NCBI GenBank assembly: GCA_017616015.1
Contig: JAFZYY010000001.1
Span: forward strand, 186,001 to 250,000
Direction: 5' to 3'
From: Alphaproteobacteria bacterium
GTDB lineage: Bacteria; Pseudomonadota; Alphaproteobacteria; CAAGCB01; CAG-977
DNA length: 64,000 nucleotides
Part shown: piece after piece, positions 43,668 to 51,240 of the stretch
Layout: each line of letters opens with the position of its first letter
Position numbering within the stretch: the first letter of the stretch is position 1
Translations under genes and position numbers: made by a program
Notes under the pieces: generated by a model
What the model was told of the DNA's origin: nothing
Databases searched by the model: none
Seen by the model: only the letters and a program-made list of their open reading frames with translations

Positions 43668-44579
43668 ATGGATTTTTCAGGAACGGTTTTATCGGCGGGA
43701 GAATGGGCGGTTCCGGTCGTTTTCGCGGTTGTTTTGCATGAAATTGCGCACGGATATGCGGCGTTGTGTTTCGGGGATACCACCGCGCGGGACATGAAAA
43801 GACTTTCTTTGAATCCGTTGCGCCATGTGGATCCTGTCGGAACCGTCTTGTTTCCGTTGATTTTAATTCTGACAAGCTCTCCGTTCGTTTTCGGTTGGGC
43901 CAAGCCCGTTCCCGTTAATTTCGCGCGTTTAAGACACCCTAAAAAAGACATGGTTTGGGTGGCTTTGGCCGGGCCGGCGATGAATTTGTTCCAGGCTTTA
44001 TGCGCTTTTTTCGTATTGAGCGTTTGTAAAAATGTTTTGCACACCGGTTTGCCGATAGAGATACAGCGATTTTTATTAAATATCATAGTGTTAAATCTGT
44101 CTGTAATGACCTTTAATCTGATTCCCGTTTTGCCGATGGACGGCGGACGGATTGTGACGGGATTGTTGCCGTTGAAGTGGGCGGTCAGGTTTGCCAAAAC
44201 GGAAAGATACGGCTTCGGGATCATAGCTTTTTTATTGATTTTACTGCCTGTTCTGGGCAATTATATAGGGCGGGATCTTGATATTGTTTCCCGTTTTTTG
44301 GCGATTACCGTTCAAAACCTTGCTTCGTTTTTTGTTGGTTTTTTCGGCTTGGGAGAAAAGGAAAGTATTATGGGAATAGGTTTTTTCCAACTTTTGATTA
44401 TTCTGTTGATCGTTTTAGTCCTGTTCGGGCGCGGCAAACTGCCCGCTTTGGCGGAAGACTTAGGAAAAAGCGTCAGCGCGTTTAAAAAAGGACTGAACGG
44501 GGATAAGGAAGAAGAAAAGAAAGAAGCCCCGAAAGAAGAAAATAAAACGGCAGAAAACGATCAACCCAAGAAAGAATAA
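43668..44579 (+). CDS. Site-2 protease (M50)-TatA continuous reading frame
   Basis: A single uninterrupted frame of 303 codons holds two proteins usually separate. Residues 1-234 form an M50 intramembrane protease: HEIAH at 24-28 and FNLIPVLPMDGGRI with catalytic-site Asp158, in a multi-helix protein. Residues 235-303 are a complete TatA: MGIGFFQLLIILLIVLVLFGRGKLPALAEDLGKSVSAFKKGL, then a charged tail. No stop lies between them. An internal ribosome site (AAGGAAAG) precedes Met235 by seven bases, so TatA may also be made on its own. TatB and TatC follow directly, so this is the only TatA of the cluster. Confidence 0.88.
   Translation: MDFSGTVLSAGEWAVPVVFAVVLHEIAHGYAALCFGDTTARDMKRLSLNPLRHVDPVGTVLFPLILILTSSPFVFGWAKPVPVNFARLRHPKKDMVWVALAGPAMNLFQALCAFFVLSVCKNVLHTGLPIEIQRFLLNIIVLNLSVMTFNLIPVLPMDGGRIVTGLLPLKWAVRFAKTERYGFGIIAFLLILLPVLGNYIGRDLDIVSRFLAITVQNLASFFVGFFGLGEKESIMGIGFFQLLIILLIVLVLFGRGKLPALAEDLGKSVSAFKKGLNGDKEEEKKEAPKEENKTAENDQPKKE
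44351..44372 (+). promoter_or_regulatory. tatA: Internal ribosome-binding site and TatA start within the M50 frame
   Basis: GGGAG (44351-44355) and AAGGAAAG (44358-44365) stand before ATG 44370-44372, which opens the 69-residue TatA part. Its strength suggests independent TatA synthesis from the same message. Confidence 0.6.
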
Positions 44580-44582
44580 TCC

Positions 44583-44846
44583 GTGTTCGGAATCAGTTCG
44601 GCCGAGTTTGCCGTCATTCTTGTCATTGCTTTGCTGATTGTCGGGCCGAAGCAAATGCCGGAAGTTTTACGTGCGGCCGGGCGGATCTATAAAAAGCTAA
44701 ACCAATTTGTTAAAAAGTCATCGCAAGCCATTGATGATATTATGTATGATGCGGATAAAATAGCGGATAAGGCGGAAAAAGCCCTGCTTTCCGAACAGGA
44801 TAAAAAGTCCCCTTCGTCAGAGGATAAAAAAGCCGATGACAAATAA
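44583..44846 (+). CDS. tatB: Sec-independent translocase protein TatB
   Basis: The 87-residue protein begins at GTG 44583 and has the family opening MFGISSAEFAVILVIALLIVGPKQMPEVLRA, a short amphipathic helix and a Lys/Asp-rich tail. TatB with TatC forms the receptor for twin-arginine signal peptides. It is short for TatB, but the FGIS-E motif and the place between TatA and TatC support the call. It overlaps tatC by 11 bases. Confidence 0.9.
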   Translation: MFGISSAEFAVILVIALLIVGPKQMPEVLRAAGRIYKKLNQFVKKSSQAIDDIMYDADKIADKAEKALLSEQDKKSPSSEDKKADDK

Positions 44847-45648
44847 AGTTTTGCCGCCTGATTTGATTGATGAAAAAAGCGATAATCAGGAGGGGCTGAT
44901 GACGTGGGCCGGGCATTTGACGGAATTGCGAGGCCGTATTTTAAAAGCGCTGTTCTTTTTTGTGTTGGTTTTTATCGTTCTTTATCCGTTTTCCGGAAAA
45001 ATTTTAGAAATTCTGATGCTGCCTTTGGCTCAAGCCATGCAAAAGGCCGGCGGATCTCACCGCATGATTTTTACGGGCGTTGCGGAAGGTTTTGTTACGC
45101 ATCTGAAACTATCCGCGTTTGGCGCGGCGGTGCTCAGCTTTCCGTTTCTGGCCTTTCAGATATGGCGCTTCGTTGTTCCGGCTCTGTATGAAAATGAAAG
45201 GCGCTTTGTCCGTCCGCTTTTTATCGCTTCGCCGATTTTGTTCGTTTTGGGGGCGTTTTTCGTTTTTTTCGCATTGATGCCCGTGGCTTTCCGCTTTTTG
45301 CTTTCTTTTCAGCAGCTGGCGACTTCGGATAAGGTGCTGCCTGTTGTTTTGGAAGCCCGTTTAAGCGAGTATCTGTCCTTTCTGATGACGCTGATTTTGG
45401 CGTTCGGCATAAGTTTTCAGTTGCCGGTCGTGTTGGTGATATTGGGAAAATTAGGCGTTATTACCGCCCGAAATTTGAAGGATTTCCGCCGTTATGCCAT
45501 TGTTTTTATTTTTATCGCGGCGGCCGTTCTGACACCGCCCGATGTAATCAGTCAGCTGGCTTTGGCTGTTCCTTTGATTTTTTTATATGAAAGTGCCGTT
45601 TGGTGCATACAGTCCCTTGAAAAGAAAGATGATCAGGGCTATAAGTAA
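44836..45648 (+). CDS. tatC: Sec-independent translocase protein TatC
   Basis: The 270-residue protein has six hydrophobic segments, the N-terminal HLTELRGRI motif (LTELR recognised in signal-peptide binding) and FEVPVVLV-like FQLPVVLVILGKLGV. It is the multispanning receptor subunit of the Tat translocon. The start overlaps tatB. serS follows after a 31-base U-rich gap. Confidence 0.96.
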   Translation: MTNKVLPPDLIDEKSDNQEGLMTWAGHLTELRGRILKALFFFVLVFIVLYPFSGKILEILMLPLAQAMQKAGGSHRMIFTGVAEGFVTHLKLSAFGAAVLSFPFLAFQIWRFVVPALYENERRFVRPLFIASPILFVLGAFFVFFALMPVAFRFLLSFQQLATSDKVLPVVLEARLSEYLSFLMTLILAFGISFQLPVVLVILGKLGVITARNLKDFRRYAIVFIFIAAAVLTPPDVISQLALAVPLIFLYESAVWCIQSLEKKDDQGYK

Positions 45649-45679
45649 ATAAATTTTTTTTATTTTTGGGAGTCTTTTG

Positions 45680-46957
45680 ATGTACGACATTAAGTGGATT
45701 CGGGAAAATCCCGAGCTTTTCGATAAAGGGTTGGAACGCCGCGGCATAGCTCCGCATTCCGCCGAAGTTTTAGAGCTGGATAAGAAATATCGCGCGGCTC
45801 AGACGGATTTGCAGGAAATGCAGTCCCGCCGCAACGATTTGTCCCGTCAGGTCGCCGAAGTCAAAAGAAACGGCGGAGACGCCGACGTTTTAATGCACGA
45901 AGTCGGCGCTTTGAAGCGCAGTATGGCTGATGCGGAAGAAGACGTACGCGCTTTGTGCGAACAGATTGACGCTGTTTTGGAAACGTTGCCGAACTGTCCC
46001 GCCGATGATATTCCCGACGGTTTGGACGAAACAACCAACCGTGAAATTCGTCGTTGGGGCGAACCGCGCGTCTTTGATTTCAAGCCTTTGGAACATGATG
46101 AAATCGGCGCTAAATTGGGCATGATGGACTTTGATCAGGCGGCCAAGGTTTCCGGCGCCCGCTTTGTTTATCTGATGGGCGACATCGCGCGTATGGAACG
46201 GGCTTTGGCGCAGTATATGTTGGATTTGCATCGCGAAAAGCACGGCTATACCGAAATGGAAGTGCCGTTAATGGTCAACAGCGACACAATGTACGGCACG
46301 GCTCAGTTGCCCAAATTCGCCGAAGACTTATACCGCACGACGGACGGTTACTGGCTGATTCCGACAGCGGAAGTCAGTCTGACGAACTTCGCCGCGGGCA
46401 AAGCTTTGGACGAAGACATTCTGCCGTTGCGTCTGACGGCTTTAACGCCGTGCTTCAGATCTGAAGCGGGAGCCGCCGGCAAGGATACGCGCGGCATGAT
46501 CCGTCAGCATCAGTTCTACAAAGTCGAAATGGTCAGCATTACGACGCCCGAAAAATCCTGGGAAGAACACGAACATATGACCAACGCGGCGGAAGATGTC
46601 TTAAAAGGCTTGAACCTGCCGTATCGCGTAATGTGTCTGTCCGCGGGGGATATGGGCTTTTCGTCACGTAAAACGCACGATTTGGAAGTCTGGATGCCCG
46701 GCCAGAACAAGTACCGTGAGATTTCAAGCGTTTCCAACTGCTGGGACTTCCAGGCGCGTCGTATGGACGCCCGTTGCAAGAGCAAGGCGCAGAAGGGCAC
46801 GCGTTTCGTTCATACGCTGAACGGCTCGGGCGTTGCTGTCGGCCGCGCTTTGATTGCTGTTATGGAAAACTATCAGCAGGCGGACGGATCCGTTCTGATC
46901 CCCGAAGTTTTGCAGAAGTATATGGGCGGACAGACTGTTATTTCCGCTAAAAAATAG
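45680..46957 (+). CDS. serS: Seryl-tRNA synthetase
   Basis: The ATG at 45680, seven bases after GGGAG, is preferred to an overlapping TTG at 45677. The 425-residue class II enzyme has the N-terminal long coiled-coil arm. Motif 2 reads [21 protein letters not shown] and the class-defining final block is [21 protein letters not shown]. It charges tRNA-Ser and tRNA-Sec. Confidence 0.97.
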   Translation: MYDIKWIRENPELFDKGLERRGIAPHSAEVLELDKKYRAAQTDLQEMQSRRNDLSRQVAEVKRNGGDADVLMHEVGALKRSMADAEEDVRALCEQIDAVLETLPNCPADDIPDGLDETTNREIRRWGEPRVFDFKPLEHDEIGAKLGMMDFDQAAKVSGARFVYLMGDIARMERALAQYMLDLHREKHGYTEMEVPLMVNSDTMYGTAQLPKFAEDLYRTTDGYWLIPTAEVSLTNFAAGKALDEDILPLRLTALTPCFRSEAGAAGKDTRGMIRQHQFYKVEMVSITTPEKSWEEHEHMTNAAEDVLKGLNLPYRVMCLSAGDMGFSSRKTHDLEVWMPGQNKYREISSVSNCWDFQARRMDARCKSKAQKGTRFVHTLNGSGVAVGRALIAVMENYQQADGSVLIPEVLQKYMGGQTVISAKK

Positions 46958-46975
46958 TTTAAGGCGAGGGCGGTT

Positions 46976-47731
46976 TTGAACCAATCCAGAATCCTGATTT
47001 GCAATGATGACGGTATCAAAGCGGAAGGGATTCGTATGTTGGAACTGGCCGCCCTTCGTTTATCCGACGACGTTTGGGTGGTTGCTCCCGCCGCCGAACA
47101 AAGCGGCAAGGCGCATTCCTTTACGGCAAAAGGAGACTTGGAAGCCGTTAAAATCGATGATCGCCATTTTGCCGTCAACGGCACGCCGACCGACTGTGTT
47201 TTGTTCGCATGCAATGTATTGCTGAAAGACCGCAAGCCCGATTTTATTTTTTCCGGCGTCAATCACGGTTCGAATTTAGGATTTGACGTGATTTATTCCG
47301 GCACGACGGGAGCGGCGATAGAAGGGACTTTACAGGGAATCAGATCTTTTTCTTTCAGTCTGTACGGCGCGAAGCGCGGTTCGGATTTTTGGCCTGTTAT
47401 CCCGGAACTGCTGCCGTCAATCGTTGAAAAAGCGCTGACGATTGACTGGCCGGAACGCACGTTTCTGAACATTAATTTTCCGGAACGTTCGGTTCGGGAC
47501 GTTGCGGGCGTTCGGGTGACGCGGCTCAGTTCGCGCAAGATCGGCGACGATATTCAGATAACAAAGCAAACGACGCAGGGGATTTCTTTTAATATCGGAT
47601 ATGCCAGAAACGGAGAAACGGAGCCGGATTCGGATACTTATGCCGTTCAGAACGGTTTTGTTTCCGTTACGCCTGTCAGCGTTGATATGACGGCTTTTTC
47701 CCGTTTAGCCGATTTTCAGAAAGTGTTTTAA
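46976..47731 (+). CDS. surE: 5'-nucleotidase SurE
   Basis: SurE is a metal-dependent nucleotidase linked to survival in stationary phase. The 251-residue protein begins at TTG 46976 after GAGGG. Motifs are ILICNDDGI (metal-binding Asp pair), APAAEQSGKAHSFT, VNGTPTDCV and FSGVNHGSNLGFDVIYSGTTGAAIEG. Order serS-surE is typical of Alphaproteobacteria. The next gene converges with a 2-base gap. Confidence 0.95.
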   Translation: MNQSRILICNDDGIKAEGIRMLELAALRLSDDVWVVAPAAEQSGKAHSFTAKGDLEAVKIDDRHFAVNGTPTDCVLFACNVLLKDRKPDFIFSGVNHGSNLGFDVIYSGTTGAAIEGTLQGIRSFSFSLYGAKRGSDFWPVIPELLPSIVEKALTIDWPERTFLNINFPERSVRDVAGVRVTRLSSRKIGDDIQITKQTTQGISFNIGYARNGETEPDSDTYAVQNGFVSVTPVSVDMTAFSRLADFQKVF

Positions 47732-47733
47732 AC

Positions 47734-48423
47734 TTACTTGTTCATTGCCAGCCAGTGTTGTTGCGCGGCCAATAAAGGATATGATGCGCCGCCTTTTTTC
47801 AGAGCCTGCACGGTAAGCGTATAGGCGTCTTCGTATTTTTCTTCCGCAATGGCAACGGAGGCTTTGGAGGCTAAAGCTTCCCAACTGTCCGGGAATGTTT
47901 CCGACAACGTGTCCGCCAGTTGTCCGGCAATATCCGCCAACCCGGCATGAGCCAGCACGCGGATTAAACGGTAATGATTGACGGGGCGGGTAAAAAAGGA
48001 ATCTTGTGAAAAGCGCGTGGATAAAGCGTCTATCAGACGGACAGCCTGTTCATGCCGCTTTTTTTCGGATAGCATTTCGGCAACAAGCATATAAGTTTCT
48101 GCCGCGGAAAACTCGTCGCTTTGAATGTCGTTCAGGATTTCGCTTGCCTGATCCTCTTTGCCGATTGATGTCAGGCAGGCTGCCAGATAGGCGCCGACGG
48201 GCAGGTCTTTTTGTTCGGCTTCTTTAAACGTTTTTTTCAAAAAAGATTCGGCTTCTTCCGGTTGGCCGAGTAATAACAGACAAATACCGGCTTGCGCGGC
48301 AGCGATTAAGCAGGACGGATCGATTTCCAGGCATTCTTTTAAAAGGGCAACGGTTTCTTCCAGTTTAAAATGTTTTTTTGATAAGCGCGCTTGATTTAAT
48401 TTTTCAATCAGTTCTTCTTTCAT
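47734..48423 (-). CDS. Tetratricopeptide repeat protein
   Basis: The 229-residue protein is wholly helical with TPR-like repeats (ALLKECLEIDPSCLIAAAQAGICLLLLGQPEEAESFLKKTF; SWEALASKASVAIAEEKYEDAYTLTVQALKKG). No signal peptide; cytoplasmic. It is the last gene of a minus-strand unit with the 80-residue gene 2 bases upstream, a small lipoprotein and hydF. Partner proteins unknown. Confidence 0.8.
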   Translation of the reverse strand: MKEELIEKLNQARLSKKHFKLEETVALLKECLEIDPSCLIAAAQAGICLLLLGQPEEAESFLKKTFKEAEQKDLPVGAYLAACLTSIGKEDQASEILNDIQSDEFSAAETYMLVAEMLSEKKRHEQAVRLIDALSTRFSQDSFFTRPVNHYRLIRVLAHAGLADIAGQLADTLSETFPDSWEALASKASVAIAEEKYEDAYTLTVQALKKGGASYPLLAAQQHWLAMNK

Positions 48424-48425
48424 CG

Positions 48426-48668
48426 TCAGTCCTCTAATTTAGTGCGTAAAAAATTCATAAAAGCTTTTTCTTCATAAGGCGGCTCGAACTTGTCCAAAGC
48501 GTCGTCGATCGCTTTTTCGATTTCGCGTTCGGTCGCGTTGTCATATAGCATTTTCAGTCGTTTGACCAGCTGTTCGCGCTGTTCCTGATTTTCCGGCGCG
48601 AAGCTTTGTTCGGCGGTCATTTCCTGTTTTTGCTTTATTTTTTGCTGCGCTTCCTCAAGCCAAGACAT
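48426..48668 (-). CDS. Small helical protein, 80 residues
   Basis: The protein is charged and helical (MSWLEEAQQKIKQKQEMTAEQ; LVKRLKMLYDNATEREIEKAIDDAL). It has no recognised domain. Strong GGAGGAC precedes its ATG, the stop touches the TPR gene (2-base gap), and its start is 10 bases after the small lipoprotein gene. It is probably a real member of the hydF-led unit; function unknown. Confidence 0.7.
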   Translation of the reverse strand: MSWLEEAQQKIKQKQEMTAEQSFAPENQEQREQLVKRLKMLYDNATEREIEKAIDDALDKFEPPYEEKAFMNFLRTKLED

Positions 48669-48678
48669 AGCGTCCTCC

Positions 48679-48948
48679 TTACGGGGTTAATTCCATACCG
48701 GTATAATAACACTGTCTTGTGTCAATATCACGGGCTTTAATTTCGTTTAGCGCGGCTTCGCGGATATGCTCGTGCCGCCAGTTTTTAGTGCCCTGGCATA
48801 AATCCTTCAAAGGAGCCGTTGCCGCCCATTCCCGCGCTTCGATCGGCAGAGCGTAAGCTTTTTCATAAAACGGTATGTCGTCATTTTGAAAAAAAGAAGA
48901 ACAGGCGGCTATGCAGAACGGGGATAAAAATAAAAATATTTTTTTCAT
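48679..48948 (-). CDS. Small lipoprotein
   Basis: The start at 48948 (MKKIFLFLSPFCIAAC) overlaps the hydF stop by 4 bases and is preferred to the longer frame reaching 49047. The 89-residue protein has a lipobox-like IAAC followed by SS, then a helical mature part with EAREWAATAPLKDLCQGTKNWRHEHIREAALNEI. It should be anchored in the envelope. Function unknown; conserved-looking context hydF-lipoprotein-80-residue protein-TPR. Confidence 0.7.
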   Translation of the reverse strand: MKKIFLFLSPFCIAACSSFFQNDDIPFYEKAYALPIEAREWAATAPLKDLCQGTKNWRHEHIREAALNEIKARDIDTRQCYYTGMELTP

Positions 48949-50141
48949 TTGCTTAATCCAAAAGGTTGAACAACGCGATTTAAAACGCCCTGCATTGCGG
49001 ACAAAGCCATGCCGAAATTTGTTACCGGCACGCGATTGCGCGCGCATTCGTTTAAACGCCGCAAGGTTTCCAGGCGCGACAACATACAGCCGCCGCAGTG
49101 TATAACAACTTTAAATTTCTGTAAATCCGCCGGAAAATCACTGCCGGCAGACCATTCAAAATGAATATCTTCGCCCAGCTTTTTCCTGATTAAAGAAGGA
49201 ATTTTAACGCGGGCGATGTCGTCGTCCTGCGCGTGATGCGAGCAGGCTTCGGCGATTAGAACGCGGTCGTTTCCATTCAGCTTCATCAGCTCGGCGGCGC
49301 CTTCGTAAAGCAGCTTTAAATCCCCCTTATAACGCGCGAAAAGCGTGGAAAACGTGGTCAGGGCGATTTCGGGCGGAACGACGGCGTTGACTTGTCGGAT
49401 TAATTGGGAATCCGTAATCACCAAAGCGGGCGGTGTTTTCAGGTTCGGCAGAATTTTCAGAAAATCCTGATCGTTTTGAACGACATAAGCGTAAGCGTTT
49501 GCGTCCAGTATGTCCCGAATGACTTGCACCTGCGGCAAAATCAGCCGTCCCTTAGGCGCGGAAGAATCTATCGGCGCGACACAGACGATTGTTTGTCCTT
49601 CCCGAATCAGGTCACGCACCAGAGCCGGAGCGTTTTTTAAGTGTTCCGGAACGGTGTCTTTGATCAGTTGCTTTAACGCTTCTATATTGTTTCCTGTTGC
49701 GGCGCAAACCGAAATAAAAGGGCAGGCGGGTTCTTTGCCGGGAAGTTTCCCGATTAAATCGCTTTTGTTAAAAACTAGAATGAACGGTACTTTCAAGTCA
49801 TTGAAAGTTTTCATTAAATCGTTTTCATGCTCTCCGATACCGTTCTCGTCCGTGATTAATAAAGCAATGTCGACTTTATTAATGATTTTGCGTGTCGCCG
49901 CAATGCGCAGTTTGCCGATTTTTCCCGTGTCATCAATGCCGGCGGTGTCAAAGAAAGTGACGGGGCCGACGGGAATCAGCTCGTAAATCTTTGAAACGGC
50001 GTCGGTTGTTGTTCCCGCCGTATCGGACACGATGGAAATCTGTTGCGCGCACAAAGCGTTTAAAAGAGAAGACTTGCCGACGTTCCGGCGGCCGAACAAT
50101 CCGATGTTCAGACGTTCTCCTCTCGGGGCTGTTTCTGCCAT
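48945..50141 (-). CDS. hydF: [FeFe]-hydrogenase H-cluster maturation GTPase HydF
   Basis: HydF is the scaffold on which the 2Fe subcluster is assembled before transfer to HydA. The 398-residue protein has a GTPase domain (GLFGRRNVGKSSLLNAL, DTAGTTTD, DTAGIDDTG, NKSDL), a dimerisation domain, and a C-terminal [4Fe-4S] domain with CSHHAQDDD and HCGGCM. These give the Cys/His ligand set typical of HydF. Partners HydE, HydG and HydA are not in this window. Its presence implies the organism makes an [FeFe] hydrogenase, so anaerobic hydrogen metabolism. Confidence 0.93.
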   Translation of the reverse strand: MAETAPRGERLNIGLFGRRNVGKSSLLNALCAQQISIVSDTAGTTTDAVSKIYELIPVGPVTFFDTAGIDDTGKIGKLRIAATRKIINKVDIALLITDENGIGEHENDLMKTFNDLKVPFILVFNKSDLIGKLPGKEPACPFISVCAATGNNIEALKQLIKDTVPEHLKNAPALVRDLIREGQTIVCVAPIDSSAPKGRLILPQVQVIRDILDANAYAYVVQNDQDFLKILPNLKTPPALVITDSQLIRQVNAVVPPEIALTTFSTLFARYKGDLKLLYEGAAELMKLNGNDRVLIAEACSHHAQDDDIARVKIPSLIRKKLGEDIHFEWSAGSDFPADLQKFKVVIHCGGCMLSRLETLRRLNECARNRVPVTNFGMALSAMQGVLNRVVQPFGLSK

Positions 50142-50238
50142 AAGACATTCCTTTGCAAAAGAATCAATTTTCTTTTTCCTTTATACCTTTTTTTAGCATT
50201 TATCTGAAAAGATATTTTTAAGTAAAATTTTTTATAGG

Positions 50239-51240
50239 GTGTTGTCCGGTTTGATTAACAGAAGATATGTCCGAACATCATGTTTTTTGGCGGCGGCGTT
50301 GCTTTTTTCCGTGACAGGGCAAACAGCGGCGGAAGCGGATTCTTTTTTGAATCCTGCGCGAAATTCATATTCGCTGTCAAAAACGCTTGATCGCCCGTTT
50401 TTGCAATCCGTTCCCGTTCCGCAGGTCTGGCAGACGGATTCGTCTTCCGAAGAATTCAGACGGGCTTTATCAAACGCTGATTCACCCGAAGAGTTGGCGG
50501 ACAGATACCTTAGAGATGCTCTTTGGCAAACGGAAGCTACCGATATGCAAAATGATTTTCAAACGATTGTTCTTGACGATCAACTGTCGGAAAAAACGGA
50601 AATTGCCGATGTGCTGAACGACCTCATGCCGGTTATTGTGCTGGCAAATGACGATGTTGTAGGTCAGGTTGAGAAAATAGAAAGCGATTTTGATGATTTT
50701 CAAATATCCTTATCTGAAAAAAATGCTGAAAAATTGCCGGAACATTTGCTTGACCTGAACGCTTTTTTTAACTCTTTGAAAGAAACGGCGCCGATGGACG
50801 TTGAGTTGGCTTCTTTTCAGGATTTTTTCCGGAAAAAAAGCGCGCAGGAAACGCAGATTGTAACGGAAACGGCCGACTCTTTTATTACAGATGCCGTTTT
50901 GGATCAGGCAGAGCAAGTCTTTTCTTTTGAAAGATCTTATACTCAGGGAATGTGGGAAGCCGATGAAGTATGCTGGTCTTTGTTGATTAATGATGTTTTG
51001 GATCTGTCAACAGGCGCTAATTTTTTAGTTCGGGAAGAAGATTTGCCGGACGGAGAAACGATCAAAAATTCATATCGTTCGGCCTCTCTGCTTGACAGAG
51101 AGGAAAAAACTGATCAGATTCAAGGCGATCGTTTTTCCGCAGACAGACAGGCTTTGATAAAGAGGTTGCCCAAGTTGCTGGAAACAATTGAAACACAAGG
51201 TCGTAAAACAAAAGGCCGTAATACAAAGGACGTAAAATGA
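50239..51240 (+). CDS. Secreted unknown protein upstream of a TolC-type lipoprotein
   Basis: The frame opens with GTG 50239 (TTG 50242 and 50251 are alternatives; AGGG upstream fits several). The signal peptide region is RTSCFLAAALLFSVTGQTAAEA. The 333-residue protein is acidic and mostly helical, without a known domain; the stretch PEELADRYLRDALWQTEAT and the acidic helices are its main features. Its stop overlaps the ATG of the TolC-type gene by 4 bases, a strong sign of cotranslation. It may be a periplasmic partner of that outer-membrane protein, as in some type I or RND-linked secretion loci; not proven. Confidence 0.6.
   Translation: MLSGLINRRYVRTSCFLAAALLFSVTGQTAAEADSFLNPARNSYSLSKTLDRPFLQSVPVPQVWQTDSSSEEFRRALSNADSPEELADRYLRDALWQTEATDMQNDFQTIVLDDQLSEKTEIADVLNDLMPVIVLANDDVVGQVEKIESDFDDFQISLSEKNAEKLPEHLLDLNAFFNSLKETAPMDVELASFQDFFRKKSAQETQIVTETADSFITDAVLDQAEQVFSFERSYTQGMWEADEVCWSLLINDVLDLSTGANFLVREEDLPDGETIKNSYRSASLLDREEKTDQIQGDRFSADRQALIKRLPKLLETIETQGRKTKGRNTKDVK

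Noticed and set aside
48949-49047. Longer reading of the small lipoprotein from 49047
   Set aside because: It is within hydF coding sequence; the ATG at 48948 gives a signal peptide with a lipobox and the usual 4-base overlap.
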